From the NCBI GenBank assembly GCA_021234155.1, contig JAJEKV010000033.1, positions 15,259,422 through 15,323,421 of the forward strand: a DNA stretch of 64,000 nt. The letters are read 5' to 3'. Positions 43,334 through 55,493 of the stretch are shown one piece after another. Every line of letters starts with the position of its first letter. The first letter of the stretch is position 1. The position numbers were made by a program, and so were the translations under genes. The notes under the pieces were generated by a model. The model was not told the DNA's origin. It ran no database searches and was given only the letters and a program-made list of their open reading frames with translations. This DNA is from Isoetes taiwanensis (lineage: Eukaryota > Streptophyta > Lycopodiopsida > Isoetales > Isoetaceae).

Positions 43334-45572
43334 TGGTCTATATTAATTAATGTTAATGATAGTTATGTGTCGATTGCTATATATCAGAACTTTTACAAGC
43401 ATCTTAGACACTTCTTTTGTTCCATTCCTTAATTTTGAGAATTTGAGTGTACCAAATAGAAGGTTTATACTATCTACGACTTCCATGGAATCATAAGCAT
43501 ACGTCTTAGATCAAACCTGATTTAGAAAGCTCCACTTATTCTGCTTATATCTAGACATTCTTCTAGTTTGAAACAACCACACAGGCACTGCAGTCCACAC
43601 AAACCTAGCAGAGCAAGCTCGTGCATAAACAATAAGCAGCCACATGCAAGTATCCTGTTCATGGCATAGCAACAACGACTGGCAAAGCCATAACAATTAT
43701 TGAAAACTTAAAAATGTAGAAGCTCATCATATTATAAAAAAGAATAACCAAACGAGCAAGAAACCATTTCAAGCAGGTCAAAATCACGAGCATATGGCAG
43801 AAATAGCATCTCTTTTACCTTGCCTTTAGATCCAGGTTATAAATCTGGCTATTACCAGCCTATCTTGGACATTTTTTAAGCCTGGTACTTCCTGATGCCA
43901 GTATATTCTCTGTCGCTTAGATTAAAGCCACGTATGTATGCCATCCGTATATTATTTGATGATAGTTTAAAGCCAGAGCTAGTTTACAACATCCAACATA
44001 AGTTTGTTTGTGCATTTTGACTGCACCTAGTTTGTAAACCTGTATATGCATATCTATCTTGCATATTTTTCAGCTGCCACAAGCAAAGTTGGCTCTAAAA
44101 CAAGCAATAAGCATCGATATTTCTTGATGCTCTACCATTACTATCAAATATCAAACCGACCGCTTCATAACATAAGCCTTGAAGCAAGATCATACCTTGA
44201 AGGCCATAGCTTAGGCGCAATAGATCACCATCTCTCTTACCATCGATCTCAAGCAAAACCCATCAATCGGCTATGCCCCTTTTGGGCCGTTTTGGCGCCA
44301 CCATGTTTGCTGGAAAAAGCCCTAATATTTTAGTCGACCCAATATTATAGGTCTTTAGAAAATTATAAACTCCAACCAATAAGCCATTCGAAAAAACTAT
44401 TGTATTTTCCAAGGCTTGTGTAGTATGCAAAGGCAGCTAAATGCATATTTTCTATATTTGCTAAAAAGCTGCCATGATGGGATATTTTGAAGCCAAAAAA
44501 TGCATTTCATATCATATCAATCTCTTTGTATACTAAGAAAGTCCCTAGTTTGCATTTTTGCATTTTAGCATGGTTTTGAAGATACGAAGAGCATTTTCTC
44601 TTCTTCTTTTTGGGTTGCCCCTAGGGGGGCAAGCCCTCGTCCATGTGGGTTTATGGCATATTCCAGGTATATGCCACTATATGCCTGGAATATGCAATGC
44701 TTGCAAACAGGCGGTGGCCGCTGTTGCTTGGCAGCCACTTTGGAAACCAGCTAACCGGTGTTTGGTCTGATAAGATTTTCCTTGCAGATTTAACAAGCAT
44801 TGATTGTGGAGGCAGTCGGAGCCACCAAGACCAGAATAACATTTCTTGGCTACGGGTTAGCTTGCGCTGATGTATCTATGAAAAAAAAGGAACAAGCTAT
44901 TTGATTATGGACTATACAAAGTTTTAGCCCCGATGCATATCTCTTCTTCCTCCCAAATAGTCGCTCCCGGAACACCACAGGACGTTCCTAGAATGGTGAA
45001 AGTCGAAGATGATGCCGTTGTTCGTGGAGTACAAAGCATCCAGAAAATCGGTAATTTTCTGCAACCACCCAAATTGGAACTTTCATGCCATTTTCTTGTA
45101 GCTTATTATATGAAGATAAAACATTCTGCACTTCAGCAATATCTGCAAGAGAATTTAATATCATTTATGATGCCATGCTAACTGTATTCAGTACCAGTTG
45201 TGATGCATAATTCAACCGAACAAGACCAACGGATGTGATGTCAAAGACACCCACCACATCTTAGACTACTGGAGCTGGAAAAAGGACATGGTCAAAGACA
45301 ACATGTTTGCTTGGTGAGATCAAGAATAAGGAACAAGTAGGTCTTAGCCTCCAGAATTCATAGACATGGCATAACAACTTATGACCTTGCTACATGTGAG
45401 CAAACAATGAATTGTAATTGTTACCAATTGGATAAGCTTCATTGTACACGTAATTACAAGTCTATACCTAATTAGTTTGGCTGATACTTAGGCAGTAATG
45501 GAAAGTGTACAAACATGACACAATAAAAAATACATTATAAGAAAAAGATGATACGTACTTTCTCTAATAGGT

Positions 45573-46714
45573 TTCTCTTTTCCAAAGAAAGTAATGGATG
45601 GCACATCAAACAAAAAAATGTCAGTATAATAAGGCATGCAGTGGTTAAAACTCTTAAAACAAGATGGTATCAGTACCTTGCAAAACGTGCCAGGCATGAT
45701 TGCACACAGAGCAATGCCTATCTATCATCATAGTGATGCAAACAAATCAACCTTCCTACATCATGCATAATTACATGTCAATGATGACTGATCCCACCTG
45801 AACTTGAGCTGGAAGGACAATAGCAAATGCATGAATAGAACTATCCAATGCCTCGTGTCCCCATTTTGCCTTAACATGTGATTCAACACATATAACAAGC
45901 AAAGACATAAAAAACCAATAATCTTGCAACGAAATTCTAGGATACAGGTTGCCCCTTTCAAAAGAAAGTCAATTGCTCTATTTACTATAGACTGATCTAC
46001 AACTGTAACAATATTTGTGAAATAGCACCAAATTTTCAAAACTACCCTGGGGTTTTGGCTTGCCAGTTGTTGCAACTGATGCGTAAAATCAGAGATTCTA
46101 CACACTCTTGTTGATGACTTGTATGTCTATCAAGGTCATTGATTTATCAATGTGAGGGAAATTATCTTGTTGGTATCGATCAAAACTAAATTTTCATCTT
46201 TCTCTTTTTACATTCACCTCAAAAGAAATTAGAAGAAAGGACAAAAGGAGAGCTACAATATCTCCATTTGGAGTTGTTATACAATGAACATATAGAGATG
46301 GTGAACAAAATGAGACTTGATTATTTAGACAATTATTATTATTATCCTATTGTTTAAATTCGGTTTTTAAAGTCATCAAGTGGAAAACTTTTAGGATTTT
46401 TTTTAAGGTGGTTTTCCTAGGTTTTAAGGGTTTTAGGTGTCAGAAAACATTTCCGATATTACGAAAATAGGGAATGGTTTTTTGAACTTTAAGAGGTTGG
46501 CAGGGGCAATGACGACGCGTTAGGGGAGGGTGCCCATGAAGCGCCCACTTAAGGAAACATATTTTATTATGATGGGCAAATTTTTTTTTAAGTCCTCTTT
46601 TTAGCATACCATATTGAAGCTTAAGTCCTTAGGTTTCAATTGATCCCACACAACAGAGTTTTCGATAAATTTGGAGTTGGCTAGGAAGGTTTTAAGTCTG
46701 GAGGTTAATTTAGC
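45573..46714. other. Unassigned AT-rich region
   Basis: Begins where segment B2 homology stops. No gene, large repeat or RNA is recognised. Confidence 0.4.
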
Positions 46715-46815
46715 CCCAATAGACCACACGTACCCTTCAATGGACCACAAAGTGCCCTTTAATGGACCACTTATTACCCTTCAATGGACCACACGGGACC
46801 TTCAATGGACTACAT
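46715..46815. repeat. Short tandem repeat CCTTCAATGGACCACA
   Basis: About five degenerate units of roughly 20-25 bases built on ACCCTTCAATGGACCACA. Confidence 0.85.
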
Positions 46816-46877
46816 TGGAACCTTTAAGAGCAAACCAGCTTCCAAAATTTATGTACAACAGGCGTCCTAAACTATTT

Positions 46878-48294
46878 TCAGCTGGAATGGATTGTTGCAG
46901 TGTGACCATTCGTGTCTCGATCTAGACCATGTTTCATGTCAGAAATATTTGAGTTGCTTGATTTCCTACATAATGCACAATTAATGTGGCCATCCAACGA
47001 GTCCATGGCAGGCGTTGGAGCTGCCTTCTTGGGTTCCTTGGGAACATCTAGCACAGGTCCAGCATCCCCAACATTACCAATGTTAGATTCAGGAACGCTG
47101 AGCTTTGTAACAACTTTCCTCTTTTTGGCATCAACCTGCCGAGGCATTACTTCAAACAGGAAATTTCCACCATTCCATATAGCAGCTGCAACTTTTAAAA
47201 GTTCAAACAAAATGTGCAATCGGTATGACTGGAAAATAGGAACAGTGAGTGCCATGGTCGCATGGCTGTCAAGTAAAGCCCGTAAGATGGGATACATAAC
47301 AACCCTCCTTTTGTCTCCAAGTAGGCCACTAACACGCCACCGGATATTGTTGGCTCTTGCTGCCTTCTCGAAAGCTCCCCTGTTTCAATAACCAAACATT
47401 TCAAACTTTAGTCGCAAGCAACTCCAAAGAATAAACTTTTCGGACTTGAATGATCAAGTAGAACTAGCATCATAAAATTAAGGCCGTAAAAAATAACTTC
47501 CAACATAATTCAGACATTCTAGACAACAAGGAATGCCAGAAATAAAGGTGTAATGTTGTGCTGCTTGTACACAAAGGCATGAACATACATCATATTGAAG
47601 AGCATACCCACCGATATGATGTCATAACCTCTGGATCATTGAGCAATCGTTGTCGCCTTAAACCATTTACAATAAGAAAATATAAAGCCCGCCGGATTAA
47701 TATAGATAACCAATGGAACAAAGTTGAACAACCATGTCCAATAAGACCGCTGTTTTTAACAACAGCCATGCAAGGCCAAGGACCAACTGCATCTCGTGAA
47801 TGAAGAGGAATGTAACAAGATCCCACCAACGTATAATAAAAAATACAAGGCCTGATACAAAATAGTCAGTTCAGGTTAAGTGCAAAATGGTACAACTCTC
47901 ACCAAGTGTAGCAATAGGGATGGCAATAGGGAACCTGGAATCTGTAATGCTTAAAGATTCAAAACAGTCTTTAAAGATTAAACAGTCTTTAAACAATCTT
48001 GGTTTTTTACGCTTAAAGATTGGCCAGCAGTCTTAAGTAAGTTGCCCAGTTGGTAACAAACACGATCATACAAACTACACAAATGCCACAGTTGACTATG
48101 AGCTAACTAACATTGCTCACATATAGATATACACATTATGCATACCTGAGTTGGTGTCACACTGCTTGGTGGCCTGAGTTGGTAAGCTCCATATCCAAGC
48201 ATTCCTGATAAGCTCCAATCCAAGCATTCCTGATAAGCTCCATAGACTGAGCTTTATTGAGAGCTTTGCTGGGTACTTCTTCTGGTTTGGACAT
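46878..48294 (-). CDS. Unrecognised multi-exon gene, membrane-protein-like (partial)
   Basis: Three exons can be placed on the minus strand. Exon 1 (48294 down to about 48146) starts [20 protein letters not shown] and ends at CTCAG|GTATGC; a 29-bp tandem duplication (48187-48245) inside it shifts the frame. Exon 2 (about 47829-47608) reads [18 protein letters not shown] and [13 protein letters not shown] and ends at GTGG|GTATGC. Exon 3 (47379 to about 46878) follows AAACAG and reads [37 protein letters not shown] and [19 protein letters not shown], then a Lys/Pro-rich tail. Hydrophobic segments and the conserved-looking joins suggest a genuine plant gene for a membrane-associated protein. I cannot name the family. 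The 5' junctions and the last exon end are uncertain. Confidence 0.5.
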
Positions 48295-48299
48295 TGCAA

Positions 48300-50250
48300 A
48301 TCCTTCCTATAACACAGTGGCATACAAGACCTTCCATACGAATGCTTGCGCATAAACTATAAGACATCAATAAAGCTCCATTCTACTTACTTTGTTTCAA
48401 ATGGTAACTTTGTTTTGCAAGAGCCATGAGTAATCTCTAAAATCGAGGGCTGCAAGTGACTATTGGCTGAGTTTCAAACGAGGAAACTGCAGGCAACATA
48501 AAGCTTATAATTCTTGCTCATGATAGATCATGGCTGCAAAAATTACATTATAGTTCCTATGTTGTGTCTTTCAGCATCAGCCTTACTTAAAGACCTCATT
48601 TGTTGAGCCATTCAATCCAACACAACTACCCTTTCATATTTATTTCTTTATTAGCCCAACATCCTCATCGCAAGCTTGTCAGATCCCTTTTGCCATATTC
48701 TTGCACAGTCATTCATTTGTTTTTTTCTTTTCTTTCTTCTTACGTCTTCTTTGTGTTCTCGGAGTTTTCTCTGTGATTCTTTTTGCCTTGATCATGTCTT
48801 CCTCGGCTTGTACAATGTCTTTACTGTGAATTCTCTGCCTTGATGCAATGTCTACGCCTTGATATAGTATTTTTCTTCATGTTGCTTGTCTTCTGATATA
48901 TTTAACGGTGAGTTTATGCAAGCATTTCTAGAGTATTTTAGCCCATCGGTTGCATAGAACTATAGGTTGCTTCAAGAAACACACAAACTCATTGTTTTTT
49001 TAATGTAAAGCAATATAGATAAGATTTTTGCTTAAAAGCCCGAGTTGATGATGCCACGGGGCGCGGTGGAAAAGAAAGCCTGCCAGTCGCCTTTGCTTAA
49101 TCAGCCTTGGTGCAAGTGAAACCAATGTGTGTGTTTTGGTGCACACAAGGTCAACTTCTTTTGACTCTTTTTTTGAAAATGTTACAAACTGTCCGGTAGG
49201 TGTGTAACATGTCAAACAGATCTTCCAAATTTTCCATGCTTAAAAGAAAAAACTATTCTTTCATGGCACTTGCACCAAGGCTAAGTGATTCGTAATCCGG
49301 TTATTTTAAAAGATCCAAAATATATCATGACAAAATGCAATCATCAAGCATTTCATGTTCTTCATAAAAACAATGCACTTTGAGGCATTTTTTATTCAAA
49401 AGCATATCGAGTGTAGACATTGTTGTTTCTCCCAATCATTAGGTCTATAACATTTAGATCCGGTAAGATATGATTCCTCAGACGGCAAGATCTTCTTGCA
49501 GAACTTATATGGTACAAGGGTAAAAACACCATCAACAATTCTTGGTAGTTGAGTTCTTCTCTAGATCTCGTGTCTCGATTGTATCATACAAAAGAATATC
49601 CGGTCAGTTGTCTTATCATGCATTTTGCTCATCTCTTCCTTAAGCAAGACAACTTCAAATTTTTATCTTGATTCCTTCCTTTTATAAGAATACATGGGAA
49701 GCAAGGGGAGGCAAAGATTTCCTAAATATCCTCTGTCTAGATGGAGCAGCTCAAATTGCTAATGAAATCCTAAGTTATATGTCCTATCAAGATTATCAAG
49801 ATGGAGCAACTCAAAATTGCTCGAAAAGAAAGAAAGAAGGAAGGCGAAATACTTGTTTTGGCTGGCTGAGGTGACCATCCCTTGCCCGGAGCCGCGTTCT
49901 CCAATCGATTCCACTTCCGGGCTTCCGAGCGTCCGGACAAAGGAAACAAGCTGGGTCGAATGAAGGTTCAAGTGGTAGGTGAAATGAGAAAAAAAAAAAT
50001 GGCATATAACCGGTGTCAAAAACACCAATAATGGTCTTTAACGGAGGAAGGTCACCCTCCCCTACTCACACAAACAATGTGGCAAAGATGCATCTTTAGC
50101 AGCGATAAGCGCTTCAGAAGGCTCGGGCTTGCCTCTTATATGCAACGAAGCATTGTTGGGAAAAAATCCTTTCTTATCGCTCGATCATTGGTCCGCCAAA
50201 GACTATGTGCGGTGTTTGAATGTTTGAGTTTGTCGGAAGGTTTGTTACTG
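48300..50250. other. Unassigned region
   Basis: No recognisable gene. It includes a short GC-richer patch (49875-49945, CCGGAGCCGCG) in otherwise AT-rich DNA, and short frames without family signatures. Confidence 0.4.
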
Positions 50251-50551
50251 CAGGTTGAAGAAATTAAGTCCAAGTTCCTTCACTAGCATGTCCATCCATA
50301 GTGACCCCCACATGAAGGTACCATCATATATTGTATCCACATGCGAATTGAGAGATTGGACGCATTCATTTGGAGAACCTCAAAGATCTATGTTGAATTT
50401 TCCGGATATGGAGGCCAGATTAGGGATGATGACGACCTACACTGGCATGAGGGACATCTTGAGCATACAAAATAGTAGTTTTCTATGCATTTCTATTTTG
50501 AGTTTTATCTTTGAGTTTTATGTAATATTTCTTGCAGCGGTCGGAGTTCTC

Positions 50552-50960
50552 ATGCAGCGATGGCAGGAAACGGCAATATTGGCTATGGTTCCTGTTCTTC
50601 CCATTTTTCTCATATGGGCAGTGCTCCAATTTCTCTGCAAGTATTGGTGGAGGGCTAGGTTCGTGAGAAACGCTCTGCAGATGCAGCAAATCTGCTGCCC
50701 CCCTCCTTTTTTCATGGTTGGTAATATGGTGGAGATGGTCAATCTCAGAACTGTGGCATTGGAACAGGATGAAGGTCGGGGACCATACTATCGTCAAATG
50801 GATTTATCCACACTACACCAAATGGCAAGCTGAATATGGTAACCTTTCTTCTTGATTTTGGTTCATTCTTCATTGATTGACTTCGCTTTTTTTCCACTTC
50901 ATTCATTAATTTGATCCTCTACAGGCAACAAATTTGTATGCTTAACCAAGTCTGTTGGCT
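50552..50960 (+). pseudogene. Cytochrome P450 first-exon fragment (clan 72-like)
   Basis: From ATG at 50552 the frame gives a membrane anchor (ILAMVPVLPIFLIWAVLQFL), then WWRARFVRNALQMQQI and PPPFFMVGNMVEMVNLR, the proline-rich hinge and start of a microsomal P450. One extra base near 50775 shifts the frame; the next phase reads HTIVKWIYPHYTKWQAEYG, the helix A / beta-1 start characteristic of clan-72 P450s (CYP72, 709, 714 or 735-like). The exon ends at GAATATG|GTAACC (50838). After an acceptor (CTCTACAG, 50924) the sequence continues GNKFVCLTK and then loses similarity. No I-helix, ExxR or haem-binding region is found downstream, so this is an orphan N-terminal fragment. Confidence 0.7.
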
Positions 50961-52620
50961 GCAAAATTTTGAGGGTATTGTTAACATATCACTTGAAATG
51001 CCTCGTCATTCATTTGTTTCCATTAGGGTATGGCATGTTGTATATTTTTGTTATTTTGTTGTCAACAAATTCTATGCGGATCATGTGTTTCCACACATCA
51101 ATAATATTTTGCCCCGCCTCTCAACCCTTTTGCCCCCGAGATATTGTATTTCGACTTGCCCGGATCCTCGCTCTAAACTATGGCACAAAAATTAATACAA
51201 CCAAATTGGCAAGTATTCTTTTCCTTTTCCCACCGAATTTGCTTGCTTCTTGAACTCGGTAGTCTAAAATTCATAGCGGTCTTCTTCTTCCATTCCACTT
51301 CCCGGTTCCTCAAGATGGTGTTATTTTCACCTTACATAGTAGTTAACTACGCCATGGTTCCTCACCATCATTTGATGTCCTCAAGCAAATGGTTTTGCAT
51401 TTGCATGGAGGAGTTGGAAATAGCACGACTTTTCAGCTTCAAGGACCTAAGAAGATATTGCAAAGCTTTTGATTGAAGGAGCATTTCTTCAGAAGTAACT
51501 GATCATTGCTGAATCTAGGGAGTTCATATAAGTGAATAGAGGAATAGGGCATACCGTCTGTCCTTGAATGCGAAAATTATGAATGACCTTGAATGTGAAG
51601 GGTGACTAGGTCGTTTACAATATCCTGCCTTAGGTATGGGTCAAGATTGTGCTAACTATTTGTTGTATCTTTCAAACAGATTAGTATTTTAGTTGAGGCA
51701 CCATTCAATAGGGGCCTTTTTACACAAGCAAAAGGTAATGAAAAAGCTTTATTCTAGGTATGATGCTTCTTTCTGCTTTTTTAATCTTTAACTTTGTGAC
51801 ATTCATTTTTTAGAACTTTTTGAAAATGAGGTAGTGCTTGATTGTTCAAGGTTAGAAGAATCTATGTCTCAAGTTTTTCTTTATTCTATAAGTGTAATTT
51901 ATTACTTGCATGAAGATGACTTGCTCTTTTCCTTCGTTTATATGCTATTCCAGTCAAATAATCACTTTTTGTCTCTTTTTTTCTCTGATATTTGAACAAC
52001 AAGGAAGAAGGATATCTCGCTACATTCTCAAAACCCAACTCATCATGTTAACTCCCGCTTTTGGGAGCAGTTTGTCTTCATATGTTCATTTGCCTTTTCT
52101 TTTTAGGTTTCTGGCTCTTCAAGACCCTAACAATACACTTACATTTGTTGTATCCTCGATTTAATTGTTGGTTTTTATTTCATTGTAACCGCCGCCACAC
52201 CCTGAATGAGTCTCTAGAAACAGTCTAGAAGTTTAACCTTTTGCCTAATGCACGTGTCCTATGGCAATCTAGATTTCAAAAGGGTTAATTTGTGACAGTC
52301 GTCTTTGTTGCTAACCATTTTGAATCTAATTTCTATGTTGTTTCCTCCAAACACCTCTCTTTCAAATATTTGTTGGACTTGCAAACTATCTTTTTGTCTT
52401 GAGGTCTATCTTTACAATTTGCAAAGAATGTCAACATCTCCTGCCTTGGTGCTTTGGAAGCAACATGTAAGGAAGTTTATTTCCTCCAAACATCTCTTTC
52501 AAAGATTTGTTGTTGCTTTCAAGTGGGATGACATAACATTAGCATAGTAGCCTTGCCATTATGGGATTGTCCTTAGATGTTAAGTTTAATTGATGCAAAG
52601 TGTTTTTGCCATATTCTGTT
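50961..52620. other. Unassigned region downstream of the P450 fragment
   Basis: No further P450 exon or other family is recognised. Short direct repeats TTTCCTCCAAACA.CTCT occur near 52340 and 52480. Confidence 0.4.
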
Positions 52621-52625
52621 GTCGT

Positions 52626-52795
52626 GCATGTATGTATGGGAAAAGGAATTCAAACTTAGTTGGTAATGGTATCGTACCTGCCAAGCCGAGGATTTTATAG
52701 CTCCATTGCATGTATGGAAAAAGGAATTCAAACTTAGTTGGTAATGGTATTAAAGTCTTGGCTTATTGTTCCAAAGGATTTTATAGCTCCATAAT
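52626..52795. repeat. Tandem duplication of about 82 bp
   Basis: GCATGTATG..AAAAGGAATTC through GGATTTTATAGCTCCAT occurs twice head to tail, with a middle portion that differs. Confidence 0.85.
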
Positions 52796-52974
52796 AAAAA
52801 GGCAAATACTAATTAGGCTGAGGTTATGGGCTCATTAATTTGTTTAACATCCTTTCTTCAAATGATCTTATATGGTTTTTTTTAGTAGCTTGGCTTAATA
52901 ATTTATTAAATACAATAGTCTCATCTTATTGTTCCAAAAAGATATATTAATGGTGTGTCCCTTATTGATTATTC

Positions 52975-55493
52975 TTAAAATAAAGACAAAGCATGCAAAA
53001 GCCATGCGTAATCCCGACAGAAAACAAATATGAATGCTTTTCTATAAGGGTTGGTCTGGCTCCACTCAAACACTCATTAAATTACAAGCAATGTTATTTT
53101 CATTTATTTCCTCAACATGAATGTTTCCTTGAAATTGTTGTTTGGGTTTGTCCTCTTAATGATATAGCTAGATATCTAGTCTTTGGATATAGCTAGGGAA
53201 AACATTGCTTAACATCCACATGTAAATATTTATGGCATTTTAAACATGATGGTTGTATCTACCAACCTTAATGTCATATATGCTCCATTAAGGTCTATCA
53301 GCCTAGGTTTGTAATGCTACTTAATGATGCTTTGATCAAAAAAGAATAGAATAGAACTAATGGTGTTCAAATATTAAGTTGGCATAAATTAGGAATCTGG
53401 GTATGACAAAAACCTAATATTATCTATCTACCATTTTTTCTTCTCTTTTTTTTTTCTTTTAAATCCCCTTGTCCCTCCCTTTACCTTCCCTTTTCCCTTC
53501 CCCTTTCTTTTTTTTCCTGGGATGGGCTTTTTTCCTCTTTCTTTTTCTATCTTTTTCCCCAAAATTTCTTTCTATTTTCCTTGCTTTTCCTTCCTTTTCT
53601 TTTTCCTATTCTCTTTTCTCTTCCCCGCTTCTCATGCATTTTTTTTCGCTCTCTTTTGCTCACCTTTTTATGCCCTTTTTTCTTCCTTTTCTTCCCCACC
53701 CACTTCCTCTTGATCACGCGCCCTTTTTCCATCTCTTTTATTTCCTCTTAGCTAGGTCTCTTTTTCAACTTCTTAGATTGCTTAACATCCACAACTTTAC
53801 AATTTTCATTTATGGCCTTAAACTTCTTTTTCCCGCTCATCACAGTTCCTTTCTTCCCTTCTTTCATATGTCTATATTTGTCAACTTTTTTTATGTGCCT
53901 TTTCCTTCTTTCCCTACCCCTTTTGCCTTTCCAATTTGTGGCTTTCCTATTTTTTGACTTTTTCCTTCTTTCCCATGCTCTCTTTTTCTCCCTTCTTTCC
54001 CCTACCAATTTTTCTTTCCTCCCTTTTGTCCCAGTGCCCTTTAAAATTTCCCTCTTCCTCCCTTTTTCTCTCGCTCTCTTTTTCCTACCCTTTGCCTCTT
54101 CTTCTACTTTTCCACCATCTTTCCGAAAAGAAGGATCTACTTTAGTCTCTTTCCCGCTTTTTCCATTAAGTGCCCTTTTAGGTGATCTCTCAAAGCTCCT
54201 TTCTCCCTTGCATCTCTTTTTTCAAACTTTTTTTCCTTTCCATTTTAAATGGGTCCCTTCTTTCCCACCTTTTCTTACTTAACTTTTTTCTCCTTTTCCC
54301 AATGAGCCTTTTCCTAGGCCCCTTTCCATCGCCCCTTTTCATTTCTTTTTTTGAGTATTTTCCATAAATCCTTTTCATCCTTTCTAATTCCTTTTCGTCC
54401 TTCCAAGTTTTTGGTTTTTCCTTTTAAATTGTTCGCCATTTCTTTTCACTTTTTTTTTACCTTTTTCCTTCTTTCCTTCTTTTTCCCCTTCCTTTCCTTT
54501 TCTTTTTTTCAACTTTTCCATTTTTTCTTATTTTTGTTTCCTTTTATCTTTATTTCCTCTTCACCTTTTTCCTTTTCCATTTCCCTTTTTGAAGATGATT
54601 GAGTGAATTTTGGCCATCTGGCCAAAATAAAACATGGCTTATCCAAGTTCCCTTTTCCAAATCCCTTTTCTCGCTTTTCTATTTTTCTCCTTTTCCATTT
54701 TTTAGTTTTTCATATTCTACCGTTTTCCCTTTTTTCACCTTTTGTCCTTTGATCCTCGCATTTCCTAATCTTTTTGGAACTTTGAGATGGTTTTATCTAC
54801 CTTTTCCCTTAATCGCTCGACCGCCGGATTGAGTTAACTGGAGCCATGGTCAAGATGAAACTTTTAGCATCGCACACATTTGTGTCAATCAAACTTATCG
54901 TGACAGGGCTCCATTGAAGACACAATAATATTATAATAGAATAGAATAGAAGAGCAACACTATATTTTTTTAGAACTCTTTCTAATTCACGCTAATAATT
55001 TGTTTTCTGGGCTAAAAGTAAAAATATGAAACTTTTTGAATCTTTTTCTTATTAACGTGTTGTTTTGCTTTTCAAATCGGTGCATCTATTAGAGATTTCT
55101 GTGCAAGAGCCCTTGACATTTAAAATGCATCGTAATTAAATCTTTTGTACGATTGTGGGCATATTAGATCCGGCTCCAGCAGCCCCCAACTTGGGGTTCA
55201 TTGGCGTCTTTATCTTTTTTTTTTTTTTTCCGCCCATCCAGAGTCTTACCTTTTACCATTGGCAATCTCCATTAGAAGTTTTGTAATGCATAGGCCATGT
55301 AATGCATCAAATGCTGAATTCTCCAACTAATGCTTTTTAGCTTTAAAAATTTCATATCAAATGGTGGAAACATCAAGTTTCTCAGGAACAGAATAAAAGT
55401 TCATTTGGCTTTCTAGAATGCTTCAAGACAATATACTGCTTAAGGACTTTGTTTTATTGACTTCTAATTTCCAATTCCTAGGAATTGTGCAGA
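52975..55493. repeat. Segmental duplication, copy C2
   Basis: Counterpart of 19390-20890. It is expanded by a pyrimidine-rich block and joined at its right edge, at GAATTGTGC|AGACG, to the interior of the transposon (element E2). No gene. Confidence 0.75.
53431..54593. repeat. Polypyrimidine block (about 1.2 kb) with embedded remnants of the C segment
   Basis: Almost only T and C on the plus strand (TTTTCCTTC, CCCTTTTT, TTCTTTCC words). Shards of the paralogous 19600-20240 sequence appear in order within it: GATTGCTTAACATCCACA (53775), TTTATGGCCTTAAA (53809), GTCTATATTTG (53870), AAGGATCTACTTTAGT (54130). GGAACTTTGAGATGGTT follows near 54776. It looks like the C segment diluted by pyrimidine runs. 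Serine/phenylalanine-rich ORFs through it are composition artefacts. Confidence 0.85.

Larger units (their letters stand above)
27443..45572. repeat. Large segmental duplication, copy B2
   Basis: Counterpart of 9759-19162, enlarged by the 8.4-kb transposon (34565-42936) and an insertion at 30251-31007. To the left the homology stops at CCATCCTCACATACC, where B1 has the 150-bp direct repeat instead. To the right it stops after TACTTTCTCTAATAGGT. B2 keeps CTG/CAG words in places where B1 has CG or CCG (27.4-29.5 kb), and the reverse holds around the P0 copy. Confidence 0.9.

Noticed and set aside
53469..54282. Long Phe/Ser/Leu/Pro-rich ORFs (up to 162 aa)
   Set aside because: They are translations of polypyrimidine DNA. 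All three frames are open and no domain is present.
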